The notes: generated from the letters alone by a model not told the origin. Shown: positions 16,623 to 25,736, counted from the first letter of the stretch. The stretch: DNA of 57,836 nucleotides from an uncultured Eubacteriales bacterium (GCA_934636435.1 CAKUAQ010000007.1:1-57836); one strand, 5' to 3'. A program made the numbers and translations.

Positions 16623-17480
16623 TTATGTGTGTGGATGAATTTTTGCCGCCACACGGCAGGCTCGCTTGTATGCCTCGGTCAGGTAGTCTTCCGGCTCCAT
16701 GCGGGCATAGCCGTCGTTCTCCCGGCGTCCCGGCTTGGAACGGGTGGTCAGCTCAAAGGTCAGTACCTCCGGGCAGCCACAGCACCGCAGGCGGGCGGCA
16801 TTGTAATCCCAGTCGGCAATGCCGTCAAAGGGCAGCAGGTGCAGATCGTCATGCCAGGTGATTTTTCCCGCATGATCCCGGATGCCCAGATTATCGTCGA
16901 TATGGGTCGCCAGCAGCCGGTCGCCGTACCGTGCCAGCAGATCCCGGGAATGGTTATAACACATCTCATGCCCGGAATCCCAGCAGAATCCCACGGTATC
17001 GTTGCCCCGAAAGGCGTCCAGCAGCGCAAACAGGTATTCCTCGCCCTCGGTGTTTTCCACCGCCAGCCGCACACCGGTGCCCTGTGCCGCCTGCACCACC
17101 CGCCCGAACCGTTCGATGCCCCGCTCGTTGGGCTCGTGCTCATCGAAGCCGATGAAGGCGTGCAGCACCAGCAGCGGCACCTCCGCCCGCCGGCAGCGCT
17201 CCAGACTGTCCAGCAGCTCCTGTACAGCGGCGTCGCCCGCCGCCGTATCCTCACACCACAGGTCTGCCGCCTTTCCAAAGGGGGCATGGATGGATTGATA
17301 GAGCAGTCCGCAGTCCCGTCCCCGCCGCGCCAGCTCCTCCGCCGGCAGCGCCCGCTGCTCCGGGTCGCTGTCATCGCTGAAAAAGGCGTCAAAGCCCACC
17401 CGGGCAAAGGCTTGCAGCTGCTCCGGCACGGATAACCGAAAGCTGTCGGAGAGTCCCAGCCCTAATTTTTGCTGCCACAT
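16623..17480 (-). CDS. Sugar phosphate isomerase/epimerase-like TIM-barrel protein (AP endonuclease 2 fold), 285 aa
   Basis: Metal-site motifs of the xylose-isomerase-like TIM-barrel family are present: SIHAPFG, VLHAFIGFDEHE, LAVENTEGEEYL, FCWDSGHEMCY, ATHIDDNLG and a late FELTTRSK. The conserved His, Glu and Asp positions are filled, so a divalent-metal isomerase or epimerase activity is likely. The substrate cannot be stated. It follows serS on the minus strand, 73 bases after the serS stop, and starts at ATG 17480 after GAGGAGGT. A GC-rich hairpin with weak T run lies in that gap, so it may be a partial read-through partner of thrS-serS. Confidence 0.8.
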   Translation of the reverse strand: MWQQKLGLGLSDSFRLSVPEQLQAFARVGFDAFFSDDSDPEQRALPAEELARRGRDCGLLYQSIHAPFGKAADLWCEDTAAGDAAVQELLDSLERCRRAEVPLLVLHAFIGFDEHEPNERGIERFGRVVQAAQGTGVRLAVENTEGEEYLFALLDAFRGNDTVGFCWDSGHEMCYNHSRDLLARYGDRLLATHIDDNLGIRDHAGKITWHDDLHLLPFDGIADWDYNAARLRCCGCPEVLTFELTTRSKPGRRENDGYARMEPEDYLTEAYKRACRVAAKIHPHT

Positions 17481-17553
17481 GGCGATACCTCCTCAAAGTA
17501 CAGGCCGTATGACGCAAGGAGGCGCCCCGGAAGGGCGGCCTCCTTGTCGTGCT

Positions 17554-18849
17554 TTATTTTTCTTCGATTTTCGTCTTACCGCCCATATACGGCTGCAGTG
17601 CGGCGGGGATCCGCACGCTGTACCTTTCGCCGTCGAATTCCAGATTGTTCTCCAGCAGGGCGATCAGCATACGGGGCGGCGCCACCACGGTGTTGTTGAG
17701 GGTGTGCGCCAGATACTTCTGCCCGTCGGCGCCCTTGACCCGGATGCCCAGACGGCGTGCCTGCGCATCGCCCAGGTTGGAGCAGGAGCAGACCTCAAAA
17801 TACTTATTCTGCCGGGGCGACCACGCCTCCACGTCGTAGGATTTCACCTTGAGATCCGCCAGATCGCCGGTGCAGCATTCCAGCGTGCGCACCGGGATAT
17901 CCAGAGACCGGAACAGCTCCACGGAATAGCTCCACATCTTATTGAACCAGTCCATGCTCTCCTCGGGACGGCAGATGACGATCATTTCCTGCTTTTCAAA
18001 CTGGTGGATGCGGTAGATGCCCCGCTCCTCGATGCCGTGGGCGCCCTTTTCCTTGCGGAAGCAGGGGGAATAGCTGGTGAGGGTCAGCGGCAGCTGCTCC
18101 TCGGGGGTGATGGTGTCGATGAATTTACCGATCATGGAATGCTCGCTGGTGCCGATGAGGTAGAGATCCTCCCCCTCGATCTTGTACATCATCGCATCCA
18201 TTTCCTCAAAGCTCATCACGCCGGTGACCACCTTGGAGCGGATCATAAAGGGCGGGATATAGTAGGTAAAGCCCTTGTCGATCATGAAATCCCGGGCATA
18301 GGCGGTGACGGCGCTGTGCAGCCGGGCGATATCCCCCATCAGATAGTAGAAGCCCTCGCCGGCAACCCGGCCGGCAGCCTCCTTATCCAGCCCGTGGAAC
18401 CGCGCCATAATATCCGAATGGTACGGCACCTCAAAATCCGGGTGGGTGGGCTCGCCGAACCGCTCCACCTCCACGTTTTCGCTGTCGTCCCTGCCCACCG
18501 GCACCGACGGGTCCACGATGTTGGGAATTTTCATCATCCGCTGGGTCAACGCCTGCTCCAGCTCGGTTTCCTGCTCCTCCAGCGCCTTCAGCTCCTCGGC
18601 CTGCCGGCTGACCAGCGCCTTCTTCGCCTCGGCCTCCTCCCGCTTGCCTTGCCCCATGAGCATCCCGATTTCCTTGCTCACCTTGTTGCGGTTGGCACGC
18701 AGCTCGTTGGCGCGGGTGTTTACTTCCCGCTTTTTGGCATCCAGTTCAATGACCTCGTCCACCAGCGGCAGCTTCTTATCCTCAAATTTTTTGCGAATAT
18801 TCTCTTTTACCAGTTCGGGATTCTCCCGGATCAACCGAATGTCCAGCAT
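17554..18849 (-). CDS. serS: Seryl-tRNA synthetase
   Basis: Charges tRNA-Ser. The N-terminal ~110 residues form the long coiled-coil arm that holds the tRNA variable loop (ELDAKKREVNTRANELRANR to EELKALEEQETELEQAL). The class II catalytic core includes LIGTSEHSMIG, motif 2 in CFRKEKGAHGIEERGIYRIH and motif 3 in LAHTLNNTVVAPPRMLIALL. At 431 residues it has the usual length. It lies 33 bases after thrS, so both genes probably share the T-box-controlled transcript. Start ATG 18849. Confidence 0.95.
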   Translation of the reverse strand: MLDIRLIRENPELVKENIRKKFEDKKLPLVDEVIELDAKKREVNTRANELRANRNKVSKEIGMLMGQGKREEAEAKKALVSRQAEELKALEEQETELEQALTQRMMKIPNIVDPSVPVGRDDSENVEVERFGEPTHPDFEVPYHSDIMARFHGLDKEAAGRVAGEGFYYLMGDIARLHSAVTAYARDFMIDKGFTYYIPPFMIRSKVVTGVMSFEEMDAMMYKIEGEDLYLIGTSEHSMIGKFIDTITPEEQLPLTLTSYSPCFRKEKGAHGIEERGIYRIHQFEKQEMIVICRPEESMDWFNKMWSYSVELFRSLDIPVRTLECCTGDLADLKVKSYDVEAWSPRQNKYFEVCSCSNLGDAQARRLGIRVKGADGQKYLAHTLNNTVVAPPRMLIALLENNLEFDGERYSVRIPAALQPYMGGKTKIEEK

Positions 18850-18882
18850 TGCATACGCCTCCGTTTATTTTTGATGGAACGA

Positions 18883-20823
18883 TTACTTCTTATCCTTGGT
18901 GGCGATCTCTTTCAGCACCTGCCCGATGAATGCATCCAGCGGCATGGTGCCCAGATCGCCGTCCTTGCGGTGCCGCACGGAGACCACATTCTGCTCCGCC
19001 TCTTTATCCCCGATGACCAGCATATAGGGGATCTTGTCCACCTGCGCCTCCCGGATCTTGTAGCCCATCTTCTCGTTGCGGGTATCCAGCTCCGCCCGGA
19101 TGCCAGCGGCTTTCAGCTGAGCGGTGACCTCGCCCGCCTTGTCCAGCAGCCGCTCGGAGATGGGCAGCACCCGCACCTGCTCCGGCATCATCCACAGGGG
19201 CAGCGCACCGGCGTAGGTTTCGATCAGATACGCCAGCGTCCGCTCGTAGCAGCCCAACGAGGTGCGGTGGATGATATAGGGCAGCTTTTTCTGCCCGTCG
19301 GCGTCGGTATAGTACATCCCGAACCGCTGCGCCAGCAGCATATCGATCTGGATGGTGACCAGTGTATCCTCCTTGCCGTAGACATTCTTATACTGGATGT
19401 CCAGCTTGGGGCCGTAGAAGGCCGCCTCGTCGATCCCCACGGAGTATTCCACATTCAGATCCTTGAGGATCTGTGCCATGGTATTTTGTGCTTCCTCCCA
19501 TTGCTCCGCCGTGCCCTCGTACTTGTTCTTCGGGTTGGCGGGATCCCACTGAGAGAATCGGAAGGTGCATTTATCCAGCAGTCCCACCGTATCCAGGCAA
19601 TATTTTGCCAGATCCAGGCAGCCCTTGAATTCCTCCTCCAGCTGATCGGGGCGCAGCACCAAATGTCCCTCGGAGATGGTGAACTGCCGCACCCGGATAA
19701 GCCCGTGCATCTCGCCGCTGTCCTCGTTGCGGAACAGCGTGGAGGTCTCCCCCAGACGCATGGGCAGATCGCGGTAGGAACGGGCGCGGTTGAGGTATAC
19801 CTGATACTGGAAGGGGCAGGTCATGGGCCGCAGGGCAAAGCACTCTTTTGTCTCGTCATAGGGGTCGCCCAGAATGAACATACCGTCCAGATAGTGATCC
19901 CAGTGACCGGAAATTTTATAAAACTCCCGTTTCGCCATCAGCGGGGTCTTGGTGAGCAGATAGCCCCGCTCCTGCTCCACATCCTCCACCCAGCGCTGGA
20001 GGGTCTGGATGACCCGGGCGCCCTTGGGCATCAGGATCGGCAGCCCCTGCCCCACCACATCCACGGTGGTGAAATACTCCATTTCCCGACCCAGCTTGTT
20101 GTGATCCCGCTTTTTGGCCTCCTCCAGCCGGGTGAGATATTCCTCCAGCATGGACGCCTTGGGGAAGGAGATACCGTAGACGCGGGTGAGCATCTTATTC
20201 TTGCTGTCCCCGCGCCAATAGGCGCCGGTAGCGGACAGCAGCTTGAAGGCCTTGACCCGTCCCACATCCGGCAAATGAGGACCGGCGCACAGATCGGTGA
20301 ATTCCCCCTGGGTATAGAAGGAGATCTCCTCCCCCTCCGGCAGATCGCGGATCAGCTCCTGCTTATAGGGCTCCTCCGCCATCTTCGCCAGCGCCTCGTC
20401 CCGGGGCAGGGTGAAACGGGTGATCTCGCTGCCCTCCTTGACGATTTTCTTCATCTCCGCCTCGATGGCCGCCAGCACCTCGGCGGTGACGCTCTGCTCG
20501 ATGTCAAAATCATAGTAGAACCCCTCGTCGATGGAGGGACCGATGGTCAGCTTCGCCGCCGGATACAGCCGCTTGACCGCCTGCGCCATAATATGGGAGG
20601 TGGTGTGCCAATACGCCTTTTGTCCGTCGTGGTCGTCAAAGGTCAGGATTTCCACCGTGCAGTCCGCCGTCAGCGGGGTGCGCAGATCCGCCACCGCCCC
20701 GTCGATACGGGCGGCGCAGGCATTGCGGTACAGCCCCATGGATATGTCACGGCACAGTGCATCCACGGTGGTGCCCTCCGCCACCTCCCGGATGTCTCCG
20801 CCTTTTAATGTGATCTTCAGCAT
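18883..20823 (-). CDS. thrS: Threonyl-tRNA synthetase
   Basis: Charges tRNA-Thr. Domains in order: TGS (MLKITLKGGD...), the editing domain with HTTSHIMAQAVKRLYP and the zinc-like CAGPHLP site, the class II core with LRPMTCPFQYQVY and GLIRVRQFTISEGH, and the anticodon-binding domain from about residue 545. At 646 residues it matches the family. The start is ATG 20823 after AAAGGAGAG. The longer open frame up to 21000 is only translation of the T-box leader. Confidence 0.97.
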   Translation of the reverse strand: MLKITLKGGDIREVAEGTTVDALCRDISMGLYRNACAARIDGAVADLRTPLTADCTVEILTFDDHDGQKAYWHTTSHIMAQAVKRLYPAAKLTIGPSIDEGFYYDFDIEQSVTAEVLAAIEAEMKKIVKEGSEITRFTLPRDEALAKMAEEPYKQELIRDLPEGEEISFYTQGEFTDLCAGPHLPDVGRVKAFKLLSATGAYWRGDSKNKMLTRVYGISFPKASMLEEYLTRLEEAKKRDHNKLGREMEYFTTVDVVGQGLPILMPKGARVIQTLQRWVEDVEQERGYLLTKTPLMAKREFYKISGHWDHYLDGMFILGDPYDETKECFALRPMTCPFQYQVYLNRARSYRDLPMRLGETSTLFRNEDSGEMHGLIRVRQFTISEGHLVLRPDQLEEEFKGCLDLAKYCLDTVGLLDKCTFRFSQWDPANPKNKYEGTAEQWEEAQNTMAQILKDLNVEYSVGIDEAAFYGPKLDIQYKNVYGKEDTLVTIQIDMLLAQRFGMYYTDADGQKKLPYIIHRTSLGCYERTLAYLIETYAGALPLWMMPEQVRVLPISERLLDKAGEVTAQLKAAGIRAELDTRNEKMGYKIREAQVDKIPYMLVIGDKEAEQNVVSVRHRKDGDLGTMPLDAFIGQVLKEIATKDKK

Positions 20824-20857
20824 ACGTCTCTCTCCTTTTGAATAAAATATCGGCAAA

Positions 20858-21080
20858 CAAAAAAGCTCCCGCCCCTGCATAGGGACGAAAGCTGTACGCC
20901 TCGTGGTTCCACCCTGCTTCTGCCGCTCCCGACGATGGGGGCAGCACTCGTTGGTAAGCCCGGTAACGGCGGCTGGCCGGCGCATCTTATGTCGATGCAC
21001 GCTCCGGGGTGGTAGGCACTGACCTGTCTGCTTTTATGTCCTTTCACCAGCCGGACACTCTCTGAAAAAGCAACGCAAGC
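20858..21080 (-). promoter_or_regulatory. T-box riboswitch leader of thrS
   Basis: On the minus strand the T-box sequence AGGGTGGAACCACGA (20914 down to 20900) is intact. It is followed by a terminator hairpin with a T run (20892 down to 20858). The antiterminator would form between the T-box and its upstream partner. Stem I contains GGCTGGTGAAAGGAC and the specifier-loop region CAGGTCAGTGCCTACCACC, where ACC can be read as the threonine codon. Uncharged tRNA-Thr should switch on read-through into thrS and serS. Confidence 0.92.
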
Positions 21081-21106
21081 CGCCGTCCCCATCAACGCTT
21101 TTTCTC

Positions 21107-21135
21107 AGTGTAGCACCGCTCCGGCGGAATGTCAA
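21107..21135 (-). promoter_or_regulatory. Sigma-A promoter of the T-box/thrS transcript
   Basis: TTGACA (21130-21135) and TACACT (21107-21112) on the minus strand are 17 bases apart. This is a near-consensus promoter placed about 25 bases before stem I of the T-box. Confidence 0.85.
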
Positions 21136-21184
21136 GTTTTTTTTCGTTTTCGGGGCGGAGAGCGCGATTTTTTCACCGTTGCTC

Positions 21185-21213
21185 TTGCCGATTTTGCCGC
21201 CGGCTGGTATACT
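21185..21213 (+). promoter_or_regulatory. Sigma-A promoter of the GtrA-like gene
   Basis: TTGCCG (21185-21190), a 17-base spacer and TATACT (21208-21213) lie 35 bases before the ATG at 21248. The promoter is divergent from the thrS promoter 50 bases away. Confidence 0.8.
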
Positions 21214-21247
21214 AAAGGGGAACGACAAACAGAAAGGACGGCGTGGA

Positions 21248-21631
21248 ATGAAAAAACTCCTGTGGCAGATGGTAAAATTCGGCGGCGTGGGAGCGCTGTG
21301 CTTTCTGATTGACTATGGGCTGCTGTGCCTGCTGACAGATTACGGCGGGATGCACAGCGTGGCTGCCTCGGCGGTGTCCTTTTCCGTGTCGGTCGTCGTC
21401 AACTATCTCCTCAGCGCCTGTTTTGTGTTCGATACCCACCAGAACACCCACAAGGTGCGCAGCTTTGTGCTGTTCATCGTATGCAGCGTTATCGGGCTGG
21501 GGCTGACGGTGGGTATTATGAAGCTGGGGGTGGACGTGTGGGGGCTGCACTATAAGCTGGTGAAGATCGCCGCCACCGGGATTGTGATGGTGTATAATTT
21601 CGTCTCCCGCAAGCTGTTTATGGAGCGGTAA
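21248..21631 (+). CDS. GtrA-like small membrane protein, 127 aa
   Basis: Four hydrophobic helices: FGGVGALCFLIDYGLLCLL, AASAVSFSVSVVVNYLLSA, VLFIVCSVIGLGLTVGIM and IAATGIVMVYNFVSRKLF. The VVNYLLSACFVF and NFVSRKLF sites are typical of the GtrA/DPMS2 family. These proteins are linked to moving or handling lipid-linked sugars for surface glycans. No glycosyltransferase partner lies beside it, so its role here is open. The ATG at 21248 follows AAAGGA. The gene meets the next, opposite gene with only 6 bases between stops. Confidence 0.88.
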   Translation: MKKLLWQMVKFGGVGALCFLIDYGLLCLLTDYGGMHSVAASAVSFSVSVVVNYLLSACFVFDTHQNTHKVRSFVLFIVCSVIGLGLTVGIMKLGVDVWGLHYKLVKIAATGIVMVYNFVSRKLFMER

Positions 21632-21637
21632 AAACGC

Positions 21638-22387
21638 TTATACCGATTTATCTTCTCCGGAAACGGAGAACCGCTTCTGATATTCCGTCGGAGACAGGCC
21701 GGTTTTGCGACGGAACTGCGTCGAAAAATAAAAGCTGTCGGAAAACCCGCATTTTGCCGCCACATCCCGCACACTGACAAATGTTTCCTGCAGGAGGAGC
21801 TTTTTCGCCAGCGCAATCCGCAGATCGGTCAGGTAACCGCCGGGAGTTTTTCCGGTTTCCGCATGGAAACTGCGCCGAATATAGTCGATATTATACCCCA
21901 AATACGCTGCCATATCGGCCGCGCTGAAATCCGGGTTGGCCACATTCTCGCAGATATAGTTCTTCAACCGATATACGAAGGGATGTCCATGGGCATCCTC
22001 TTCGTATTTTTTGATATACTGACAAACCGTCTCCAGCAGCGCGTCGCATATCTTGCGATAGTTGGCATCCTTCTGCCAGAAACAGCGCAGCAGCATCTCG
22101 GATAATGCCCGAATGCTCCGGTCATAATCGTGTATCACCCGTATGTCGTAAAAATCCAGTTCCTCCGCCTGTATATACAGATCGGTGTATTCCCCCTCCG
22201 ATGCACCGTCGTGCGGCGTTCCGGGCGGAATCAGCATCACATCCCCCGGCTGAATTTCATAGACCGTGTTTCCGATCGTCGAGCGATTCGACCCGGATAA
22301 TTGATAGATCAATTCCCATTTCTGGTGCGTGTGCAATTTACAGGATTGAATCGGCAAGGGCGTTTTACTGCAAAAATACACGTTCAC
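21638..22387 (-). CDS. AraC-family transcriptional regulator, 249 aa, probable regulator of the rare-sugar operon
   Basis: A short N-terminal cupin (LHTHQKWELIYQLSG, PGDVMLIPPGTPHDG) is joined to a double helix-turn-helix (FSAADMAAYLGYNIDYIRRS and VSVRDVAAKCGFSDSFYFST) ending in TGLSPTEYQKRF. The start is GTG 22387 with GGAGG about 10 bases upstream. It diverges from the dehydrogenase gene across a 348-base gap and is the only regulator next to that operon. The DNA is somewhat more AT-rich than the flanks. Confidence 0.88.
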   Translation of the reverse strand: MNVYFCSKTPLPIQSCKLHTHQKWELIYQLSGSNRSTIGNTVYEIQPGDVMLIPPGTPHDGASEGEYTDLYIQAEELDFYDIRVIHDYDRSIRALSEMLLRCFWQKDANYRKICDALLETVCQYIKKYEEDAHGHPFVYRLKNYICENVANPDFSAADMAAYLGYNIDYIRRSFHAETGKTPGGYLTDLRIALAKKLLLQETFVSVRDVAAKCGFSDSFYFSTQFRRKTGLSPTEYQKRFSVSGEDKSV

Positions 22388-22655
22388 GGCTACGTTTCCT
22401 CCGCTTTAGACAGAATACCGGGGTACAATCGTTTTTTCAGCTGAACCCGCAGGCGCATCGGCTTTGTTCCCCTCCGCTCGGAATATGGTCGTATTCCTTG
22501 GTCCGGCCTTTCCGCCGCCTTCGGCACGCGGTTTGCCGAAAATCTATGCCCTGAAACAGGATACTACACCGTTTTGTAAACGGTTGTCTCTGACGGTTCA
22601 GTTTAACCATATCGCCAAAAGTCGTTTTTGTCAAGGCTTTAGTCGCAAATGTCCA

Positions 22656-22684
22656 TTCCATCACCCGGCGGCATCCGGTATACT
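22656..22684 (+). promoter_or_regulatory. Probable activator-dependent promoter of the rare-sugar operon
   Basis: A good -10 box TATACT (22679-22684) lies 52 bases before the dehydrogenase start. The -35 position 17 bases upstream reads TTCCAT, which is poor. This fits a promoter needing the AraC-type activator. The rest of the 22388-22735 gap holds no gene. I could not pick out a clear operator repeat. Confidence 0.45.
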
Positions 22685-22735
22685 GACAACAGGAGCGGAC
22701 ACAAAAGCTCCATTGTATGAAAGGATGCGTGAGGT

Positions 22736-23725
22736 ATGAAAAAGATTGTGACAACAGCCCCGGGGAAGAGCCATCTCGTGGAGACAGACATGGTGCAGCC
22801 GGGCGACAGCCATGACGTGATCGTAAAGCTGAAATACTGTGGCGTATGTATGTCGGAGCATTATGACTGGGCGCACACGGAAAAGGAGGTCAGCTTCGGA
22901 CACGAGCCCATCGGCGTAGTGTATGCGGTGGGTGAACAGGTCACGAAAGTGCAAGTCGGCGACCGGGTCAGTGGGCCCTTTGGCGGATGGAGCGAATACA
23001 GCTGCACCAACGAAAACAATCTGATCCGCATTCCCGACAATGTCCGGGACGAGGAGGCAGTCATTGAGCCGCTGGGTTGTCTGTACAGCGCCGTCAGCAA
23101 GGTGCGCATTCCGGTGCTCGGCGATCGGGTGGCCGTGGTCGGCTGCGGTTATATGGGCTGCGGCGCCATCAGCCTGCTCAAAAAGCGGGGTGCCTACGTG
23201 GTGGCGTTTGATATCCGCCGGGAGTGTCTGGAGGCGGCTCGAAAATACGGAGCCGATGAGGCGTATACACCCGATGAATGGCTGAAAAATAATGACGGCA
23301 GTCTGGCCAGCACCGGCGTCGGCACCTGGGATGCCGCAGGCGGTTTCCCGTTGGTGATGGAATGGGGAGAAACCAACGAATCGCTGGATTTTTCCATCCG
23401 CATCACCGCTATGTGCGGACAGCTGGCCATCGGCGCTTACCACACCGGAGAAAAGCGTCTGGTGGACGTGCAGCAGCTGAACGTAAAAGCCATCGACTGT
23501 CTGAGCACCCATCCGCGGGAGTGGGATCTGCTCTTAGCCTCCTGTCAGAATGCCATGAATGCGCTGGCAGCAGACGATTGGAACTATAAGCGTGTGCCGA
23601 CAAAGGTGTATCCGATCACGCAGTTTGACCGGGCGCAGGGCGAGCTGACGGAAAAATACGGCCGCTACATGAAAGCGTTGGTGGACTGGACAAAGCTGGA
23701 AGGAGAGCCGTACATAATCGAATGA
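22736..23725 (+). CDS. Medium-chain zinc-type dehydrogenase, probably acting on a polyol or sugar, 329 aa
   Basis: The catalytic-zinc region is KYCGVCMSEH and FGHEPIGVVYAVGEQV. The NAD(P) site is DRVAVVGCGYMGCGAISLL followed by FDIRRE, whose Asp suggests NAD preference. The four-cysteine structural zinc loop of classical alcohol dehydrogenases is missing, as in a group of short sugar-linked relatives. At 329 residues it is slightly short for the family. It leads a tightly packed operon with an isomerase, a kinase-epimerase fusion and a TIM-barrel isomerase. It could therefore oxidise an incoming polyol, or reduce a sugar, before phosphorylation. Confidence 0.85.
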   Translation: MKKIVTTAPGKSHLVETDMVQPGDSHDVIVKLKYCGVCMSEHYDWAHTEKEVSFGHEPIGVVYAVGEQVTKVQVGDRVSGPFGGWSEYSCTNENNLIRIPDNVRDEEAVIEPLGCLYSAVSKVRIPVLGDRVAVVGCGYMGCGAISLLKKRGAYVVAFDIRRECLEAARKYGADEAYTPDEWLKNNDGSLASTGVGTWDAAGGFPLVMEWGETNESLDFSIRITAMCGQLAIGAYHTGEKRLVDVQQLNVKAIDCLSTHPREWDLLLASCQNAMNALAADDWNYKRVPTKVYPITQFDRAQGELTEKYGRYMKALVDWTKLEGEPYIIE

Positions 23726-24192
23726 GCATGAAAATTGTCATCGGCAACGACCACACGGCGGTCGAGCTGAAAAATCATATCAAGGTCTATCTGGAAGAAC
23801 GGGGCTATGAAGTGTGCGACGTGGGCACCGACAGCACAGAACGGGTGGACTACCCTCTGTACGGAGAGCGGGCGGCACGGAAGGTGGCCGCCGGCGAATG
23901 CTCACTGGGCGTCCTGATTTGCGGCACGGGGATCGGCATTTCCCTCGCCGCCAATAAGGTGCGCGGCATCCGGGCGGCGGTGTGCTCGGAGCCGTATTCC
24001 GCCCGGCTCGCCCGGCAACACAATAACGCCAACATGATCGCCTTCGGCTCCCGCGTGGTCGGTACGGCTATGGCCGAAATGATCCTGGATGAATTTTTGG
24101 CAGCGCAGTATGAGGGCGGACGGCACGAAGCCCGCGTGCGCATGATTGCTGCCATTGAGCAGGGAGACACGCTATGTACAGAATCGGTGTAG
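23722..24192 (+). CDS. RpiB/LacAB-family sugar phosphate isomerase, 156 aa
   Basis: RpiB-type motifs are IGNDHTAVELKNHI, DVGTDSTERVDYP and LICGTGIGISLAANKV with the active cysteine C67, then RQHNNANMIAFGSR. The family interconverts aldose and ketose phosphates such as ribose-5-P/ribulose-5-P or allose-6-P/allulose-6-P. The gene overlaps the dehydrogenase stop (ATGA) and its own end overlaps the next gene by 19 bases. An alternative start two codons later is possible. In E. coli rpiB also stands beside the allose genes, which supports a rare-hexose or pentose role here. Confidence 0.9.
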   Translation: MSMKIVIGNDHTAVELKNHIKVYLEERGYEVCDVGTDSTERVDYPLYGERAARKVAAGECSLGVLICGTGIGISLAANKVRGIRAAVCSEPYSARLARQHNNANMIAFGSRVVGTAMAEMILDEFLAAQYEGGRHEARVRMIAAIEQGDTLCTESV

Positions 24193-25736
24193 ACATCGGC
24201 GGAACAAAGCTGCATGTAGGTCTGTTCACGGATGACGGAGCCCTCCTGTGCAGCCGCAAGCACCCCATTGCGACGATCTCCGATCTGGCCGCGACCACGG
24301 CGGCCATCGTCGCAGAGCTTGCGCAAACAGGCGGCATATCCATTAAAGATATCGGCAGCTGCGGCATCGGTATTCCCGGCACGGTAAGCGAGGACGGCCG
24401 CAGCGTATTGAAGACCCCCAACCTCCCCATTTTGCACGCAAACATTGCCGATGAGCTTGCTGCAGCCCTCGGGATACCCACCGGTCTCGTGCAGGATTCA
24501 CGGGCGGCGGCATGGGGCGAATACTGCTTCGGTGCCGGCCGGGGGAAGCGTTGCGTAGTCTGCGTTACTCTGGGGACCGGAGTGGGCTGCGGCATTGTGG
24601 CGGACGGAAAGATTCTGTCCGGGGCGCTGGGCAGCGCCGGAGAGATCGGTCATATTCCGGCAGTGCCCAGCGGGCGTCCCTGCGGTTGCGGCAAATGCGG
24701 CTGCGTAGAAAAATATGCGGCAGGCGGCGGTCTGGACAGAACGGCGAGCGAAATTCTCGGCGTTGGCAGGACCGCAAAGGATCTGTTTGCCGCCGCTGTC
24801 TCCGGCGACGGACGCTGTCAGACGGCGCTGACCGATGCGGTCGAAATGCTGGGCAATGTGTTGGTGTCGGTCATCAACACAATATCGCCGGACTGCCTGC
24901 TGTTCAGCGGTGGACTGTCGGAACAAACGGAGCTGTATATTCGGCCATTGACCGAATACATTGCCGCCCATTGTTACAGCGCCTGCGCCCTGCCCGTCAT
25001 CCAAGCAGCCGCTCTCGGCGCAAACGCTCCACTGTACGGTGCGGCGTTTATCCCCATCCGGCCCGCACGAAACGCCATCCTTTCCGCCTCCGTCATGTGC
25101 GCGGATATGCTCCATATGGAGCAGTCGCTTGCCGAGCTGGAACGGGCAGGGATAGACTGGCTCCATTGCGACATCATGGATAACCATTTTGTCCCCAATC
25201 TGATGCTTTCGGCCGGGATGCTGCGACGGTTTCGGGCGGTGACGCGGCTGCCCTTTGACTATCACATCATGGCGGAAAACCCCGAGCGCATCCTCGGAAC
25301 CCTGGATTTGCGGGAGGGCGACACCGTATCCGTACACTACGAAAGCACCCGTCATTTGCAGCGGGTTATTGCACAGATTCGGGAAACCGGTGCCCGTCCG
25401 TGCGTAGCGCTGAATCCGGCGACCCCCATCGAGATGCTCTCCGAGATTCTGCCCGAGCTGGACATGGTGCTTCTCATGACGGTCAATCCCGGGTTCGCCG
25501 GGCAGCCGCTGGTTCCCGGCGGGTTGGATAAGATCGCCCGGCTTTCCGCGCTGCTGAAAAGCCGGGGACTGATGCACATCCTCATCGAGGTGGACGGAAA
25601 TTGCAGCTTTGAGAATGCCGCGGCGATGCGACAGGCCGGGGCGGATGTGCTGGTTGCCGGTACCTCCAGTATCTTCGACCGCGACACGACCGTTGCCGCC
25701 GGCACACAGCGTCTCCGCCGTCTGCTGGAACACTGA
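24174..25736 (+). CDS. Fusion protein: ROK-family sugar kinase joined to a ribulose-phosphate-3-epimerase-like domain, 520 aa
   Basis: Residues 1-~293 are a ROK kinase: ATP site GVDIGGTKLHVGLF, D108 as likely catalytic base, LGTGVGCGIV, and the zinc motif with H160 and C170/C172/C175/C177. Residues ~300-520 are an RPE-type barrel: ILSASVMCADM, WLHCDIMDNHFVPN (catalytic D333), MTVNPGFAGQ, and IEVDGNCSFENAA with a second acid. No stop, start or linker separates the halves. Normally these are two proteins, for example AlsK (allose kinase) and AlsE (allulose-6-P 3-epimerase) of E. coli. With the upstream RpiB-like isomerase the three activities would take an aldohexose such as allose to fructose-6-P. 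The substrate is inference. Confidence 0.9.
   Translation: MYRIGVDIGGTKLHVGLFTDDGALLCSRKHPIATISDLAATTAAIVAELAQTGGISIKDIGSCGIGIPGTVSEDGRSVLKTPNLPILHANIADELAAALGIPTGLVQDSRAAAWGEYCFGAGRGKRCVVCVTLGTGVGCGIVADGKILSGALGSAGEIGHIPAVPSGRPCGCGKCGCVEKYAAGGGLDRTASEILGVGRTAKDLFAAAVSGDGRCQTALTDAVEMLGNVLVSVINTISPDCLLFSGGLSEQTELYIRPLTEYIAAHCYSACALPVIQAAALGANAPLYGAAFIPIRPARNAILSASVMCADMLHMEQSLAELERAGIDWLHCDIMDNHFVPNLMLSAGMLRRFRAVTRLPFDYHIMAENPERILGTLDLREGDTVSVHYESTRHLQRVIAQIRETGARPCVALNPATPIEMLSEILPELDMVLLMTVNPGFAGQPLVPGGLDKIARLSALLKSRGLMHILIEVDGNCSFENAAAMRQAGADVLVAGTSSIFDRDTTVAAGTQRLRRLLEH

Noticed and set aside
17479..20808. A 1109-codon open frame on the plus strand opposite serS and thrS
   Set aside because: It runs antisense through two certain tRNA synthetase genes and has no domain pattern of its own.
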